A DNA stretch of 64,000 nt from Delftia tsuruhatensis NBRC 16741 (lineage in GTDB: Bacteria > Pseudomonadota > Gammaproteobacteria > Burkholderiales > Burkholderiaceae_C). This document shows, piece by piece, positions 24,881-34,983 of this stretch; the stretch's first letter is position 1; the number at the start of each line of letters is the position of its first letter. The notes under the pieces were generated by a model, which saw nothing but the letters and a program-made list of their open reading frames with translations, had not been told where the DNA came from and made no database searches. The stretch lies in NCBI RefSeq assembly GCF_001571325.1, contig NZ_BCTO01000024.1:153941-217940 (forward strand). Direction: 5' to 3'. The position numbers were made by a program, and so were the translations under genes.

Positions 24881-27235
24881 TCAGGCCCGAGGGCCGTAAC
24901 GCTCCATCAAGGCGTTCTGCGCCCCCAGGCCCGTGGTCGGATAGGGTGCGCGCTGGTAGGCGCCATTGGCTTCCAGCGTCCAGGCGTCGCGGTTGTCATG
25001 CAGGCTGGCGACAAGACATTCGTCTATCACCTGCTGGCGCAACGCCGGATCGCGCACAGGCCAGGCCAGCTCCACCCGGCGCATCATGTTGCGGTTCATC
25101 CAGTCCGCACTGGACAGCAGCAACTCCTGCTGATTGCCCCAGGCGAAGTAGAAGACGCGCGAATGCTCCAGGAAGCGACCGATGATGGAGCGCACACGGA
25201 TGTTGTCCGTCCAGCCCTTGCGCTGCGGCGGCAGCATGCAGGCGCTGCGCACGATGAGATCGATGCGTGCGCCCTGCTGACCGGCACGCACCAGGGCCTG
25301 CATGAGCAACTCGTCAGTCAGCGCATTCATCTTCAGCACAATCCGCGCCTCTTCGCCGCGCTGTGCGGCCTCGCCCACCTGGGCAATCAGCGCCAGCATG
25401 CGATCGTGCAGCTGGAACGGTGCAATCACAAGCTGGTGCAGCTTGGGCAAGCGGTTGTGGCTGGACAGGTGGCTGAACACGGCATCCATGTCGGCCGTGA
25501 TCTGCGCATCGCAGGTCAGCTGGCTGATGTCCGTGTACAGGCGCGCCGTGCGCACGTTGTAGTTGCCGGTGGACAGGTGGCCGTAGCGCTTGAGCTGGCC
25601 GCTGCGCTTTTCGCGCCGGGTAATCAGCAGCATCTTGGCGTGCGTCTTCAGGCCCAGCACGCCGTAGACCACCTGGGCGCCCAAGGCCTCCAGCTTTTCG
25701 GCGGAGTTGATGTTGGCCTCTTCGTCAAAGCGGGCCTTGAGCTCCAGCACGGCCAGCACTTCCTTGCCACGGCGAACCGCCTCGGCCAGCAACTGCATGA
25801 TCTCGGAGTCCGATCCCGTGCGGTAGATGGTCTGCTTGATGGCCAGCACCTCAGGGTCATTGACGGCTTCGCGCAGCAGCTCCAGCACGCCGTCGAAGCT
25901 CTCGAAGGGCTGGTGGATCAGCACATCACGCTTGCGGATCTGGGCCATCACCGAGCGGCCCGGCTGCAGCTGGCGCGGCCATGCCGGACGCCAAGGCGGA
26001 AACAGCAGCGCGGGGTCATCGACCAGATCCACCAGTTGCGACTGGCGCACCAGGTTCACGGGCCCCTTGACGCGGAACAGTGCCTCGGTCGGCAGGCCGA
26101 ACTGGCCCAGCAGCAGGTCGGACAGCATGGGCGAGCAGGCAAAGGACACCTCCAGCCTCACCGCCTGGCCGTAGTGGCGATGGTGCAGACCCTGGCGCAG
26201 GGCCGTGCGCAGGTCGCTGACGTCTTCCTCATCCACTGCCAGGTCCGAATGGCGCGTGACACGGAATTGCGCAAACTCCGCCACCTCACGCCCCGGGAAC
26301 AACTCGACGAGATGAGCACGCACGATGCTGGAGATGCTCACGAACAGGCGCTGCTTGCCCGCGATCTTCTCGGGCAGGCGCACCAGGCGCGGCAAGACAC
26401 GCGGCACCTTGACGATGGCCACCTCGTTGGCACGGCCAAAGGCATCGACACCTTTGAGGCGCACGATGAAGTTCAGCGCCTTGTTGGCCACCTGGGGGAA
26501 TGGATGGGATGGGTCCAGGCCCACGGGCATGAGCAGCGGCTGGACTTCGCGCAGGAAGTACTCGCGCACCCATTTGCGCTGGGCGCTGCTGCGCTCGCCA
26601 TGGGATACCACGCGTATGCCCTGCCCCGCAAAGGCGGGAATCAGTGACTGGTTGTACAGCGTGTATTGGCGCAATACCAGCTCATGCGCCTTGTCCATCA
26701 GCGAGCGGAAGCTCTGCAGGGTGTACAGGCCCTTGGCGTCGCCGGCCTTGGCGGCCGTCACATGCGGGGCGCAACGCACCTCGAACCATTCGTCGAGATT
26801 CGAGGAGACGATGCACAGATAGCGCAAACGCTCCAGCAGCGGCACATCTTCACGCACGGCCCAGTCCAGCACGCGCTCATTGAAGGCCAGGATGCAATGG
26901 TCACGGTCAAGAAACTGTTGCTGCTGCTCTTGCACTTCACCGCTTTCGGCTGTGGCGTGCAGTCCAGTGTATTCGGGGGCGGGAAGCCTTGCAGAAGAAG
27001 CAGAGGCAGAAGCCGCAATGGCCTGGCCCCGCAGCTCCGACAAGGCGGTGGAGAGGCTTTTCGCCAGAGGCATCATCGGGACATTCAGGGGTGCAGAGAC
27101 GGGTATGGGAGCTGTCTGGCGGGCCATGCCCAGCGAAGCCGGCCCTGCGGGCACGGCACGCGCTCCCTGTTCATGTTCTGGTTCGGCAGGTGCGGCAGAG
27201 GCGCCACCGGGAATCGGCGTGAATGTCTGGGGCAT
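24881..27235 (-). CDS. ppk: polyphosphate kinase 1
   Basis: About 784 residues from the ATG at 27235. Makes polyphosphate reversibly from ATP. The conserved protein begins at FLDRDHCILAFNERVLDWA and keeps the usual PPK1 blocks, including the catalytic His region (GLKTHAKMLLITRRE) and the second PLD-like His (NLD/... LSSADWMNRNMMRRVELAWP). Ahead of it are ~105 Pro/Ala-rich, probably disordered residues. The frame stays open to 27400, but a Pho box lies at 27313-27330, inside that extension, so the true start must be downstream; 27235 is the first ATG beyond it, though no good ribosome binding site is visible and later ATGs (27127, 27076) are possible. Confidence 0.9.
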   Translation of the reverse strand: MPQTFTPIPGGASAAPAEPEHEQGARAVPAGPASLGMARQTAPIPVSAPLNVPMMPLAKSLSTALSELRGQAIAASASASSARLPAPEYTGLHATAESGEVQEQQQQFLDRDHCILAFNERVLDWAVREDVPLLERLRYLCIVSSNLDEWFEVRCAPHVTAAKAGDAKGLYTLQSFRSLMDKAHELVLRQYTLYNQSLIPAFAGQGIRVVSHGERSSAQRKWVREYFLREVQPLLMPVGLDPSHPFPQVANKALNFIVRLKGVDAFGRANEVAIVKVPRVLPRLVRLPEKIAGKQRLFVSISSIVRAHLVELFPGREVAEFAQFRVTRHSDLAVDEEDVSDLRTALRQGLHHRHYGQAVRLEVSFACSPMLSDLLLGQFGLPTEALFRVKGPVNLVRQSQLVDLVDDPALLFPPWRPAWPRQLQPGRSVMAQIRKRDVLIHQPFESFDGVLELLREAVNDPEVLAIKQTIYRTGSDSEIMQLLAEAVRRGKEVLAVLELKARFDEEANINSAEKLEALGAQVVYGVLGLKTHAKMLLITRREKRSGQLKRYGHLSTGNYNVRTARLYTDISQLTCDAQITADMDAVFSHLSSHNRLPKLHQLVIAPFQLHDRMLALIAQVGEAAQRGEEARIVLKMNALTDELLMQALVRAGQQGARIDLIVRSACMLPPQRKGWTDNIRVRSIIGRFLEHSRVFYFAWGNQQELLLSSADWMNRNMMRRVELAWPVRDPALRQQVIDECLVASLHDNRDAWTLEANGAYQRAPYPTTGLGAQNALMERYGPRA

Positions 27236-27312
27236 GGATGCAGGGGCCCGGCCTGGGCAGGACCCGGTAGTCACCCCGCTAGCCGGGGATTCGGGCAGTC
27301 TGCCCCGGATTT

Positions 27313-27330
27313 GTGACATGTTCATGACAT
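27313..27330 (-). promoter_or_regulatory. Pho box of ppk
   Basis: ATGTCAT-GAAC-ATGTCAC on the minus strand (7+4+7), with an extra half-site ATGTCAT at 27345-27351 in the same orientation and two periods upstream. The sequence 10 bases downstream (CAGACT, about 27297-27302) is a weak -10, at the same spacing as in the pst promoter. Confidence 0.75.
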
Positions 27331-27534
27331 GCATTCCTCTGTTCATGACATCTGTCATACAAGCCAAGCCAGGCGCAAGCAACGGCGCAGAAACCGTCAC
27401 GCAAAGGTCATGACCCAGTCACACCGGCACGAGAGCGACGCGAGATCGCCGGGGTGCTAAGCTAGCTGCCTTCCCCTGGATGCCGTTGGCTGCTGCAAAC
27501 CTGCCGCAGCCGTGCCGTCGTCCGCCTTTCGCGC

Positions 27535-28506
27535 ATGTCCTCTTCCAATCCCCCCGAAAGCCGCCTGGCCGCCATCGACATTGGCTCCAACAGCTGCCTG
27601 CTGGCCATGGCCCGCAGCGACGGCGCAAAGGTACAGCTGCTCAGCCATCGCAAGGAAGCCATACGCCTGGGCAGCGCCCTCGACGCCCAGGGCGCCTTGA
27701 GCCTGGAGGCCATGCAGCGCGGCTGGGCCTGCCTGGAGCGCTATGCGCAGGTGCTGGGTGATTTGCCCCGCCACCGCGTACGTGCAGTGGCCACGCAGAC
27801 GCTGAGAGAGGCATCGAATCGCCAGATCTTCCTGGACGAAGGCCAGCGCATCCTGGGCTGCCCCATCGAGGTCATTGACGGCGAGGAGGAAGCACGCCTG
27901 ATCTATCGCGGCGTCGCCCAGTTGCTGCCGCCCGGCGCCCAGCGGAGGCTGGTGGTGGACATCGGCGGCCGCTCGACCGAGCTGTGCCTGGGTCAGCAGC
28001 GGCAAGTACTGCAGGCACGCTCCTTCGCCTTCGGCAGCGTGACCTGGGCCTTGCGCCACTTCCCCGATGGCGAGCTGTCGGCCCAGGCCCTGTCCCAGGC
28101 CGAAGCAGCCGTGGCCGACATCATTGCGCCCGAAGCAGGACTTTTCGCTGCCGGGCAATGGAGCCATGCCTATGGCTCCTCGGGCACGGCCGGTGCCATT
28201 GTCAAGGTCCTGGCCCATGCGCCCGGGGGCACGGCCGGCTGGATCACGCGGCAGGGACTGGACTGGCTGCATGCGCAGTTGCTGCGCGCAGGCCATGTCG
28301 ACCGTGTGAACATGGACGGACTCAAGGAAGAGCTGCGCCCCATGATCGGCGGCGGCATGAGCGTGATGCGGGGCATCTTCTCCAGCCTGGGCATCGAGCG
28401 CATGCGCGTCACGCACGGAGCCCTGCGCCATGGCGTGCTCTATGAATTGGCCCACAAGCTCGATGCGCAGGCCAAGGGCCGGCAACGACAGTCCACCGGC
28501 ACCTGA
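27535..28506 (+). CDS. short Ppx/GppA-family phosphatase (second copy)
   Basis: 323 residues. Carries the complete ASKHA catalytic core: AAIDIGSNSCLLAMA, VRAVATQTLREASN, GEEEARLIYRG, RRLVVDIGGRSTELCLG and YGSSGTAGAIVKVL. It ends at the point where the 494-residue paralogue at 23278 begins its C-terminal HD-like domain, so that domain is missing. The two share long near-identical stretches (for example VATQTLREA and AGHVDR), indicating an old duplication. Short Ppx homologues in other bacteria prefer short polyphosphates or pppGpp; which applies here is unknown. Divergent from ppk, downstream of its Pho box region. Confidence 0.88.
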   Translation: MSSSNPPESRLAAIDIGSNSCLLAMARSDGAKVQLLSHRKEAIRLGSALDAQGALSLEAMQRGWACLERYAQVLGDLPRHRVRAVATQTLREASNRQIFLDEGQRILGCPIEVIDGEEEARLIYRGVAQLLPPGAQRRLVVDIGGRSTELCLGQQRQVLQARSFAFGSVTWALRHFPDGELSAQALSQAEAAVADIIAPEAGLFAAGQWSHAYGSSGTAGAIVKVLAHAPGGTAGWITRQGLDWLHAQLLRAGHVDRVNMDGLKEELRPMIGGGMSVMRGIFSSLGIERMRVTHGALRHGVLYELAHKLDAQAKGRQRQSTGT

Positions 28507-28615
28507 AAACCAAGGCCCTGCCCTCGCCAGGGAACGACAAAATGCTGTTTTGCGCGCAAGTGCTACACTTTGTAAGTTCCCCCTCATCCCTTTACCACCG
28601 CCCTAACGCTTCGCC

Positions 28616-30469
28616 ATGTCCGCGCCGACGATTGCGTACGACCCTGTACTCGAACGTCCGTCTTCGATGATGGCGGCGTCGCTGCAGCGCAGCCTGCGCG
28701 AGCAGCAGGCACTGCTCGACAATGCCGGCGTGGGCATCGTCTTCATCCGCCAGCGCGTCATCGTCCGATGCAACCAGTGCTATGCCGACATCTTCGGCTA
28801 CGCGGGCGAACATGCGCTGGTCGGCATCAACAGCGAGCACCTGCACCCCAGCCGCGACGAGCTGCGCAGCCTGGGGCGCGAGGCCTATCGCACGCTGAGC
28901 GCGGGCCTGTCCTTTCGCACGCAGCGCCGCCTGCGCCGCAAGGATGGCAGCCTGTTCTGGGGTGAACTGACGGGCCGGCTCATCAATCCGGGCGATGCAC
29001 GCGAAGGCTCCATCTGGATCGTCAGCGACATCGACGACCGTCTGCGCGCCCAGCAGGCCCTGAGCCAGGCCCACGAACTGCTGGAGCAGCAGGTGCGCGA
29101 CCGCACACGCGAACTCAGCGCCACGGTGGAGAACCTGCACCGCGAGATCGCCGACCGCAAGCTGGACCAGGAACGCATCTACTGGATGGCGCACTACGAC
29201 GCGCTCACCGGCCTGCCCAATCGCACGCTGCTGGCCGAGCGCAGCGCCCGCGCCATCGAGCTGGCCAAGGTCAACGACACGCCACTGGCCGTGATGTTCC
29301 TGGACCTGGACCATTTCAAGCATGTCAATGATTCGCTGGGCCATCGCGTGGGCGATGCCCTGCTGGTGGAGATTGCCCGCCGCCTGCGTGCCGTGGTGCG
29401 TGACCGCGATACGGTGGCCCGCATCGGCGGCGACGAATTCGTGCTGCTGCTGCCCGGCGCCAATGCCCAGGGTGCGGCCCGCGTGGCAGGCAAGCTGCAG
29501 GAGGCGTCGCGCCAGGCCTACCAGATCGACCGCCACGAACTGACCATTGCGCCGTCCATGGGCATCGCGCTGTACCCGCGCGACGGCCACGACATCGACT
29601 CGCTGACACAGGCCGCCGACGCGGCCATGTACCACGCCAAGCAGGCCGGCCGCAACACCTACCGCTTCTTCACTCCGCAGATGCAGGCCCAGTCCCTGCG
29701 CGCCCTGCAGCTGGAGAACGCCTTGCGGCGGGCGCTGGAACGCAATCAGCTGTATCTGCACTACCAGCCGCAGATCACCCTGAGCACCGGGCGCGTGCGC
29801 AGCGTGGAGGCACTGCTGCGATGGGAGCACCCCGAGCTGGGCTCGGTCTCGCCCGCGGAGTTCATCCCCGTCGCCGAGGACAGCGGCCAGATCCTGCAGA
29901 TCGGCGAATGGGTGCTGCGCAGCGCCATGCAGCAACTGCAGGCCTGGCGCAATGCGGGGCTGCGGGACCTGAAGGTGGCCGTGAACCTGTCGGCCATCCA
30001 GTTCCACCAGCAGCAACTGCCCGAAATCATCAACCGCATCCTGCTCGACAGCGACCTGCCAGCCGATTCTCTGGAGCTGGAGCTGACCGAGGGCGTGGCC
30101 ATCCATGATCCGCGCCAGGCCACGGCCACCATGGACCGGCTGCGCGAGCATGGCGTGCGCCTGGCCATGGATGACTTCGGCACCGGCTATTCATCCCTGA
30201 GCCAGCTCAAGCGCTTTCAGATCTACAAACTCAAGATCGACCAGTCCTTCATCCAGGACCTGGACCACGACAGCAATGACCGCGCCATAGTCAGCGCCAT
30301 CATCCGCATGGCCCAGGCCCTGGGCATGCAGACCACGGCCGAAGGCGTGGAAACGGAGGCACAGCTGGAGTTCCTGCGCGAGCAAGGCTGCGATGAAGCC
30401 CAGGGCTACCATTTCAGCCGCCCGCTGCCGCCCCAGGCGCTGGAGGCCTTTCTGCGCAGCCAGGGCTGA
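28616..30469 (+). CDS. PAS-GGDEF-EAL cyclic di-GMP enzyme
   Basis: 617 residues, no membrane segment. PAS/PAC sensor at about 15-145, a short coiled coil (LLEQQVRDRTRELSATVENL), GGDEF domain with intact G271-G272-D273-E274-F275 and an inhibitory-site RxxD (RDRD) five residues before it, then an EAL domain with E398-A399-L400 and the metal and catalytic residues in VNLSA, ELTEG, MDDFGTGYSS, KID and AEGVET. Both diguanylate cyclase and phosphodiesterase activities look possible. The signal sensed by the PAS domain is unknown. Only a -10-like TACACT (28564-28569) is seen upstream; it follows the short ppx gene by 109 bases. Confidence 0.93.
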   Translation: MSAPTIAYDPVLERPSSMMAASLQRSLREQQALLDNAGVGIVFIRQRVIVRCNQCYADIFGYAGEHALVGINSEHLHPSRDELRSLGREAYRTLSAGLSFRTQRRLRRKDGSLFWGELTGRLINPGDAREGSIWIVSDIDDRLRAQQALSQAHELLEQQVRDRTRELSATVENLHREIADRKLDQERIYWMAHYDALTGLPNRTLLAERSARAIELAKVNDTPLAVMFLDLDHFKHVNDSLGHRVGDALLVEIARRLRAVVRDRDTVARIGGDEFVLLLPGANAQGAARVAGKLQEASRQAYQIDRHELTIAPSMGIALYPRDGHDIDSLTQAADAAMYHAKQAGRNTYRFFTPQMQAQSLRALQLENALRRALERNQLYLHYQPQITLSTGRVRSVEALLRWEHPELGSVSPAEFIPVAEDSGQILQIGEWVLRSAMQQLQAWRNAGLRDLKVAVNLSAIQFHQQQLPEIINRILLDSDLPADSLELELTEGVAIHDPRQATATMDRLREHGVRLAMDDFGTGYSSLSQLKRFQIYKLKIDQSFIQDLDHDSNDRAIVSAIIRMAQALGMQTTAEGVETEAQLEFLREQGCDEAQGYHFSRPLPPQALEAFLRSQG

Positions 30470-30500
30470 ACGGCTCACCGCGCCACGGTCTGCAGACGAA

Positions 30501-30527
30501 AAAGCCGAAGACTGCAGCTTCGGCTTT
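30501..30527. terminator. bidirectional terminator
   Basis: Perfect 10-bp stem AAAGCCGAAG/CTTCGGCTTT with a 7-base loop, between the convergent c-di-GMP gene and glmM. Confidence 0.85.
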
Positions 30528-30554
30528 CCATGGCAGAGAAAGTGCCCCCGCCGC

Positions 30555-31898
30555 TCAGGGCATGGGTGAATTCTTCGCCACGCTGGCCAGGCGCTCGGCG
30601 CAGCGGCTGGCCTGGTCGCCATCGCGTGCCTCCACCATCACGCGCAGCAAAGGCTCGGTGCCGCTGGCGCGGATAAGCACGCGCCCCGTATCGCCCAATT
30701 CGGCCTTGACGGCCTCGGTGGCTTCCTCCAGCTGGGTGTTGCGCTTCCAGTCCTGGCCCGGCTGCAGCCGCACGTTGAGCAATACCTGGGGAAACAGCTG
30801 GACTGAAGACAGCCACTGCGACAGGCTCTTGCCCGAACGCACGCAGGCCTGCAGCACCTGCAGCGCGCTGACCAGGCCATCGCCCGTGGTGTGCTTGTCC
30901 AGCGCCAGCAGATGGCCCGAGCCCTCGCCCCCCAGTGTCCAGCCCTGGCGGTGCAGCTCCTCCAGCACATAGCGGTCGCCGACCTTGGCGCGCACAAAGC
31001 CCACCCCCTGGGACTTCAGCGCCACCTCCACGGCCATATTGGTCATCAGTGTGCCCACGGCACCCGGCACGGCCTCGCCACGCGCCAGCCGATCGGCCGC
31101 CATCAGGTACAGCAGTTCGTCGCCGTTGTAGAGCCGGCCAGCCGCATCGACCAGCAGCAGCCGGTCGGCATCACCATCCAGCGCCACACCGAAGTCGGCC
31201 TTGTTCGCTCGCACGGCCAGCACCAGGGCCTCGGGATGGGTGGCACCCACGCCTTCGTTGATGTTCAGTCCATCGGGCGCACAGCCAATGGCCACCACAT
31301 CGGCCCCCAGTTCATGGAAGACCTTGGGGGCGATCTGGTAGGCCGCGCCATGGGCTGCATCGACCACGATCTTCACACCCTTGAGCGTGAGCGCATGGTC
31401 GAAGGTGCTCTTGCAGAACTCGATGTAGCGCCCTGCCGCGTCTTCAAGGCGCCGGGCCTTTCCCAGAGCGGCAGAGTCGACCCATACGGGATCTTCGGTC
31501 AAGGCCTGCTCGACCTCTTCCTCCCAGGCATCGGGCAGCTTGGTGCCCTGTGCGCTGAAGAACTTGATGCCGTTGTCGTAATAAGGGTTGTGGCTGGCGC
31601 TGATGACCACGCCCAGGCTGGCGCGCTGGGCGCGCGTCAGATAGGCCACGCCCGGCGTGGGCAAGGGGCCCAGCAGCATCACGTCCACGCCGGCAGAGTT
31701 GAACCCGGACTCCAGCGCGCTCTCCAGCATGTAGCCCGAGATCCGCGTGTCCTTGCCGATCAGCACCATGGGACGGACTTCCTTGCGCCGCAGCACACGG
31801 CCCACGGCATGCGCCAGACGCAGCGCGAAGTCGGGGGTGATGGGCGAACGGCCCACCAGGCCGCGAATTCCATCGGTACCAAAATATGTGCGTGCCAT
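30555..31898 (-). CDS. glmM: phosphoglucosamine mutase
   Basis: 447 residues. Converts glucosamine-6-phosphate to glucosamine-1-phosphate for peptidoglycan and LPS precursors. N-terminal [16 protein letters not shown], phosphoserine loop [18 protein letters not shown], metal loop [13 protein letters not shown] and the sugar-binding [12 protein letters not shown]-terminal phosphate-binding [15 protein letters not shown]. Follows folP after 16 bases, in the conserved ftsH-folP-glmM order. Confidence 0.98.
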   Translation of the reverse strand: MARTYFGTDGIRGLVGRSPITPDFALRLAHAVGRVLRRKEVRPMVLIGKDTRISGYMLESALESGFNSAGVDVMLLGPLPTPGVAYLTRAQRASLGVVISASHNPYYDNGIKFFSAQGTKLPDAWEEEVEQALTEDPVWVDSAALGKARRLEDAAGRYIEFCKSTFDHALTLKGVKIVVDAAHGAAYQIAPKVFHELGADVVAIGCAPDGLNINEGVGATHPEALVLAVRANKADFGVALDGDADRLLLVDAAGRLYNGDELLYLMAADRLARGEAVPGAVGTLMTNMAVEVALKSQGVGFVRAKVGDRYVLEELHRQGWTLGGEGSGHLLALDKHTTGDGLVSALQVLQACVRSGKSLSQWLSSVQLFPQVLLNVRLQPGQDWKRNTQLEEATEAVKAELGDTGRVLIRASGTEPLLRVMVEARDGDQASRCAERLASVAKNSPMP

Positions 31899-31914
31899 AG
31901 TGCTCCTTTGTTGT

Positions 31915-32751
31915 TCAGTCGTTGTCGTGCATGGTCTGCCAGACCGTCAATGCCGCCACCGTATCGGCCACGTCGTGCACGCGCACCACGCGCGCGCCAC
32001 GCTCCACCGCCAGCAGTGCCGCCGCCACGCTGGGCACCATGCGCTGGCCCTGTGGACGGCCACTGACCTGCCCGAGCGAGCCCTTGCGCGACCAGCCGGC
32101 CAGCAGCGGGAAGTCTAGGCCCAGCAATTCATGCTGGCGTGCAAGCAGGGAAAAATTCTGTGCCACGCTTTTGCCGAAGCCGATGCCATAGTCCCAGACG
32201 ATGCGCTCCCGCGCCACGCCCCGGGCCAGCAGGGCATCGCTGTGCAACTGCAGGAAATCGCGCACGGCGGGCACGGCATCGCCTTGCATGGGCGTGGTCT
32301 GCATGTCCTGCGGCGTGCCATGCATGTGCATGAGACAGATGCCGCAGCTCGGGTGCGCGGCCACCACCTGCTGCGCGCCCGGCTGGCGCAGCGCCCAGAT
32401 GTCGTTGACGATGTCGGCCCCCAGATCCAGCACGGCCTGCATGACCTCGGGCTTGTAGGTATCGACGGAGACAGGCACGCCCAATTGCACCGCGCCCTGC
32501 ACAACAGGCAGCACGCGCCGCAACTCCTCATCCAGCGGAACAGCCGGTGAGCCGGGCCTGGTGGACTCGCCGCCAATATCGAGGATGTGCGCGCCCTCAC
32601 TGACCAGTTGCTCTGCATGCCGCAAGGCCTGCTCCACCGTGTTGTGCCGCCCGCCGTCGGAAAACGAGTCGGGCGTCACATTGACGATGCCCATGACCAG
32701 TGGACGCTGAAGGTCTAGAACAAAGCGCGAAGTCTGCCATTGATGCGGCAT
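31915..32751 (-). CDS. folP: dihydropteroate synthase
   Basis: 278 residues. Joins p-aminobenzoate to dihydropterin pyrophosphate in folate synthesis; the sulfonamide target. Signatures [45 protein letters not shown] [13 protein letters not shown] and GWSRKGSLG are present. The minus-strand gene follows ftsH after 138 bases that include a strong terminator, so a separate promoter between 32752 and 32836 is likely. Confidence 0.97.
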   Translation of the reverse strand: MPHQWQTSRFVLDLQRPLVMGIVNVTPDSFSDGGRHNTVEQALRHAEQLVSEGAHILDIGGESTRPGSPAVPLDEELRRVLPVVQGAVQLGVPVSVDTYKPEVMQAVLDLGADIVNDIWALRQPGAQQVVAAHPSCGICLMHMHGTPQDMQTTPMQGDAVPAVRDFLQLHSDALLARGVARERIVWDYGIGFGKSVAQNFSLLARQHELLGLDFPLLAGWSRKGSLGQVSGRPQGQRMVPSVAAALLAVERGARVVRVHDVADTVAALTVWQTMHDND

Positions 32752-32836
32752 GGGATTTCCTGAAGGTAGGCGCCCGCCGGACCGGGTTCATCGCTGGCCG
32801 TTGCGGGCAATTGAACACATCCTGCAAGCAAAGCAA

Positions 32837-32858
32837 AAGGGCCCCTCAGGGCCCTTTG
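32837..32858 (-). terminator. terminator after ftsH
   Basis: Perfect stem AAAGGGCCC/GGGCCCTTT, loop TGAG on the transcript, followed on the minus strand by TTGCTTTGC. T-tract moderate. Confidence 0.75.
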
Positions 32859-32889
32859 CATGGGATTGACCGATTCTGCGGCAAGCAGC

Positions 32890-34812
32890 TCAGGCCGTGG
32901 TGGGCGCAGGGTCGGCATCCACTGCCGGCGTGCCGCCGGACGAGTTGCCACCGTCGGACGACGGAGGGTTGCGCGGCACCCAGTCCTTGGGAGGACGCGG
33001 CTCACGGCCGGCCATGATGTCATCGAGCTGCTCGGCGTCGATGGTTTCCCAGTCGAGCATGGCCTTGGCCATGGCATGCATCTTGTCGGAGTTGTCCTCG
33101 ATCAGCTTGCGCGCCAGTCCGTACTGCTCGTCGATGATGCGGCGAACCTCCTGGTCCACCTTCTGCATCGTCTGCTCGCTCATGCTGTTGGTCTTGCTCA
33201 TCGAGCGGCCCAGGAAAGGCTCGCCTTCCTGCTCCGCATAGACCATGGGACCCAGCGCGTCGGTCATGCCGTAGCGGGTGACCATGTCGCGTGCGATCTG
33301 CGTGGCCCGCTCGAAGTCGTTGCTCGCGCCCGTGGTCATCTGGTTCATGAACACTTCTTCGGCAATGCGTCCACCGAACAGCATGGCGATCTGGTTGAGC
33401 ATGAACTCCTTGTCGTAGGAGTAGCGGTCCTTCTCGGGCAGGCTCATGGTCACGCCCAGCGCACGGCCGCGCGGGATGATGGTGACCTTGTGCACGGGAT
33501 CGCACTTGGGCAGCAGCTTGCCGATCAGTGCGTGGCCTGCCTCGTGGTAGGCCGTGTTGCGGCGCTCTTCCTCGGGCATGACCATGCTCTTGCGCTCGGG
33601 GCCCATGATGATCTTGTCCTTGGCCTTCTCGAAGTCCTGCATCTCGACGGTGCGCGCATTGCGGCGCGCGGCCATCAGGGCTGCTTCGTTGCAGAGGTTG
33701 GCCAGATCGGCACCCGACATGCCAGGCGTGCCGCGCGCGATCACGCCCGGATTCACGTCCTGGCCGACAGGGATCTTGCGCATGTGCACATTGAGGATCT
33801 GCTCGCGGCCACGGATGTCGGGCAGCGTCACATACACCTGACGGTCGAAACGGCCGGGGCGCAGCAGCGCCGCATCCAGGATGTCGGGACGGTTGGTTGC
33901 AGCCACGACGATCACGCCGAGGTTGGTCTCGAAGCCGTCCATCTCGACCAGCATCTGGTTCAGGGTCTGTTCACGCTCATCGTTACCACCGCCCAGGCCT
34001 GCGCCACGCTGGCGGCCCACGGCATCGATTTCATCGATGAAGATGATGCAGGGTGCATTCTTCTTGGCGTTCTCGAACATGTCGCGCACGCGGGCCGCGC
34101 CCACGCCGACGAACATTTCAACGAAGTCGGAGCCCGAGATGCTGAAGAACGGAACCTTGGCTTCACCAGCGATGGACTTGGCCAGCAGCGTCTTGCCGGT
34201 ACCCGGAGGACCGACCAGCAGCAGGCCGCGCGGAATGCGCCCGCCGAGCTTCTGGAACTTGTTGGGGTCCTTGAGGAAGTCCACGACTTCCTTGACCTCT
34301 TCCTTGGCTTCGTCGCAGCCTGCAACGTCGGCAAAGGTCACGGTGTTGTTGTTCTCGTCCAGCATGCGGGCCTTGCTCTTGCCGAAGCTGAAGGCACCGC
34401 CCTTGCCGCCGCCCTGCATCTGGCGCATGAAGTACACCCACACGCCGATCAACAGCAGCATGGGCCCCCAGCTCACGAGCAGGGTCATGAGGACCGAGCC
34501 TTCTTCGCGGGGCTTGACGTCGAACTTGACGTTGTTGTTGATCAGGTCACCCACGAGCCCGCGATCCAGGTAGGTGGCGGTGGTGCGCACCTTGCGGTCA
34601 TCGTTGGTCGTGGCCACGATCTCGGTGCCGCCGGGGCTTTCCTGGATGGTGGCGCTCTTGATGCGATTGCTTCGCACCTCTTCCAGGAACTCGGAGTAAC
34701 CGACATGGGACGCGCCAGCGCCGCCACGGGTGTCAAATTGCTTGAACACCGTAAACAGCACCATGGCGATGACCAGCCAGACGGCAATTTTTGAAAACCA
34801 CTGATTGTTCAA
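32890..34812 (-). CDS. ftsH: ATP-dependent zinc metalloprotease FtsH
   Basis: 640 residues with a TTG start at 34812 ([19 protein letters not shown]), preceded by GGAG at six bases; the open frame continues to 34929 without family similarity. Two membrane segments (about 7-25 and 103-122) flank the periplasmic domain. AAA+ module: Walker A GPPGTGKT, Walker [12 protein letters not shown], second-region GRFDRQV. Protease zinc site HEAGH and downstream Asp. Degrades unstable cytoplasmic and membrane proteins, including LpxC in E. coli. The tail is Pro/Ser/Gly-rich. Confidence 0.97.
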   Translation of the reverse strand: MNNQWFSKIAVWLVIAMVLFTVFKQFDTRGGAGASHVGYSEFLEEVRSNRIKSATIQESPGGTEIVATTNDDRKVRTTATYLDRGLVGDLINNNVKFDVKPREEGSVLMTLLVSWGPMLLLIGVWVYFMRQMQGGGKGGAFSFGKSKARMLDENNNTVTFADVAGCDEAKEEVKEVVDFLKDPNKFQKLGGRIPRGLLLVGPPGTGKTLLAKSIAGEAKVPFFSISGSDFVEMFVGVGAARVRDMFENAKKNAPCIIFIDEIDAVGRQRGAGLGGGNDEREQTLNQMLVEMDGFETNLGVIVVAATNRPDILDAALLRPGRFDRQVYVTLPDIRGREQILNVHMRKIPVGQDVNPGVIARGTPGMSGADLANLCNEAALMAARRNARTVEMQDFEKAKDKIIMGPERKSMVMPEEERRNTAYHEAGHALIGKLLPKCDPVHKVTIIPRGRALGVTMSLPEKDRYSYDKEFMLNQIAMLFGGRIAEEVFMNQMTTGASNDFERATQIARDMVTRYGMTDALGPMVYAEQEGEPFLGRSMSKTNSMSEQTMQKVDQEVRRIIDEQYGLARKLIEDNSDKMHAMAKAMLDWETIDAEQLDDIMAGREPRPPKDWVPRNPPSSDGGNSSGGTPAVDADPAPTTA

Positions 34813-34983
34813 GCGGGGCTCCAATGGGGGATACAGATAAAACGACTTCCAGCGTGCTCGAAGCGTATTTGCGGTCCATTTTAGGTGTTTCAAGCTGGCT
34901 GGTCGCCTATATCCCTCTATAGCAGCCATAGCTTGAATACGGTCTTGACCCGGGTCAGGACAGCGCCGGGCGGCTGCACAGGG

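Noticed and set aside
32890..34929. ftsH start at 34929
   Set aside because: The extra 39 residues lack similarity, precede the signal-anchor helix and have no ribosome binding site; TTG at 34812 does.
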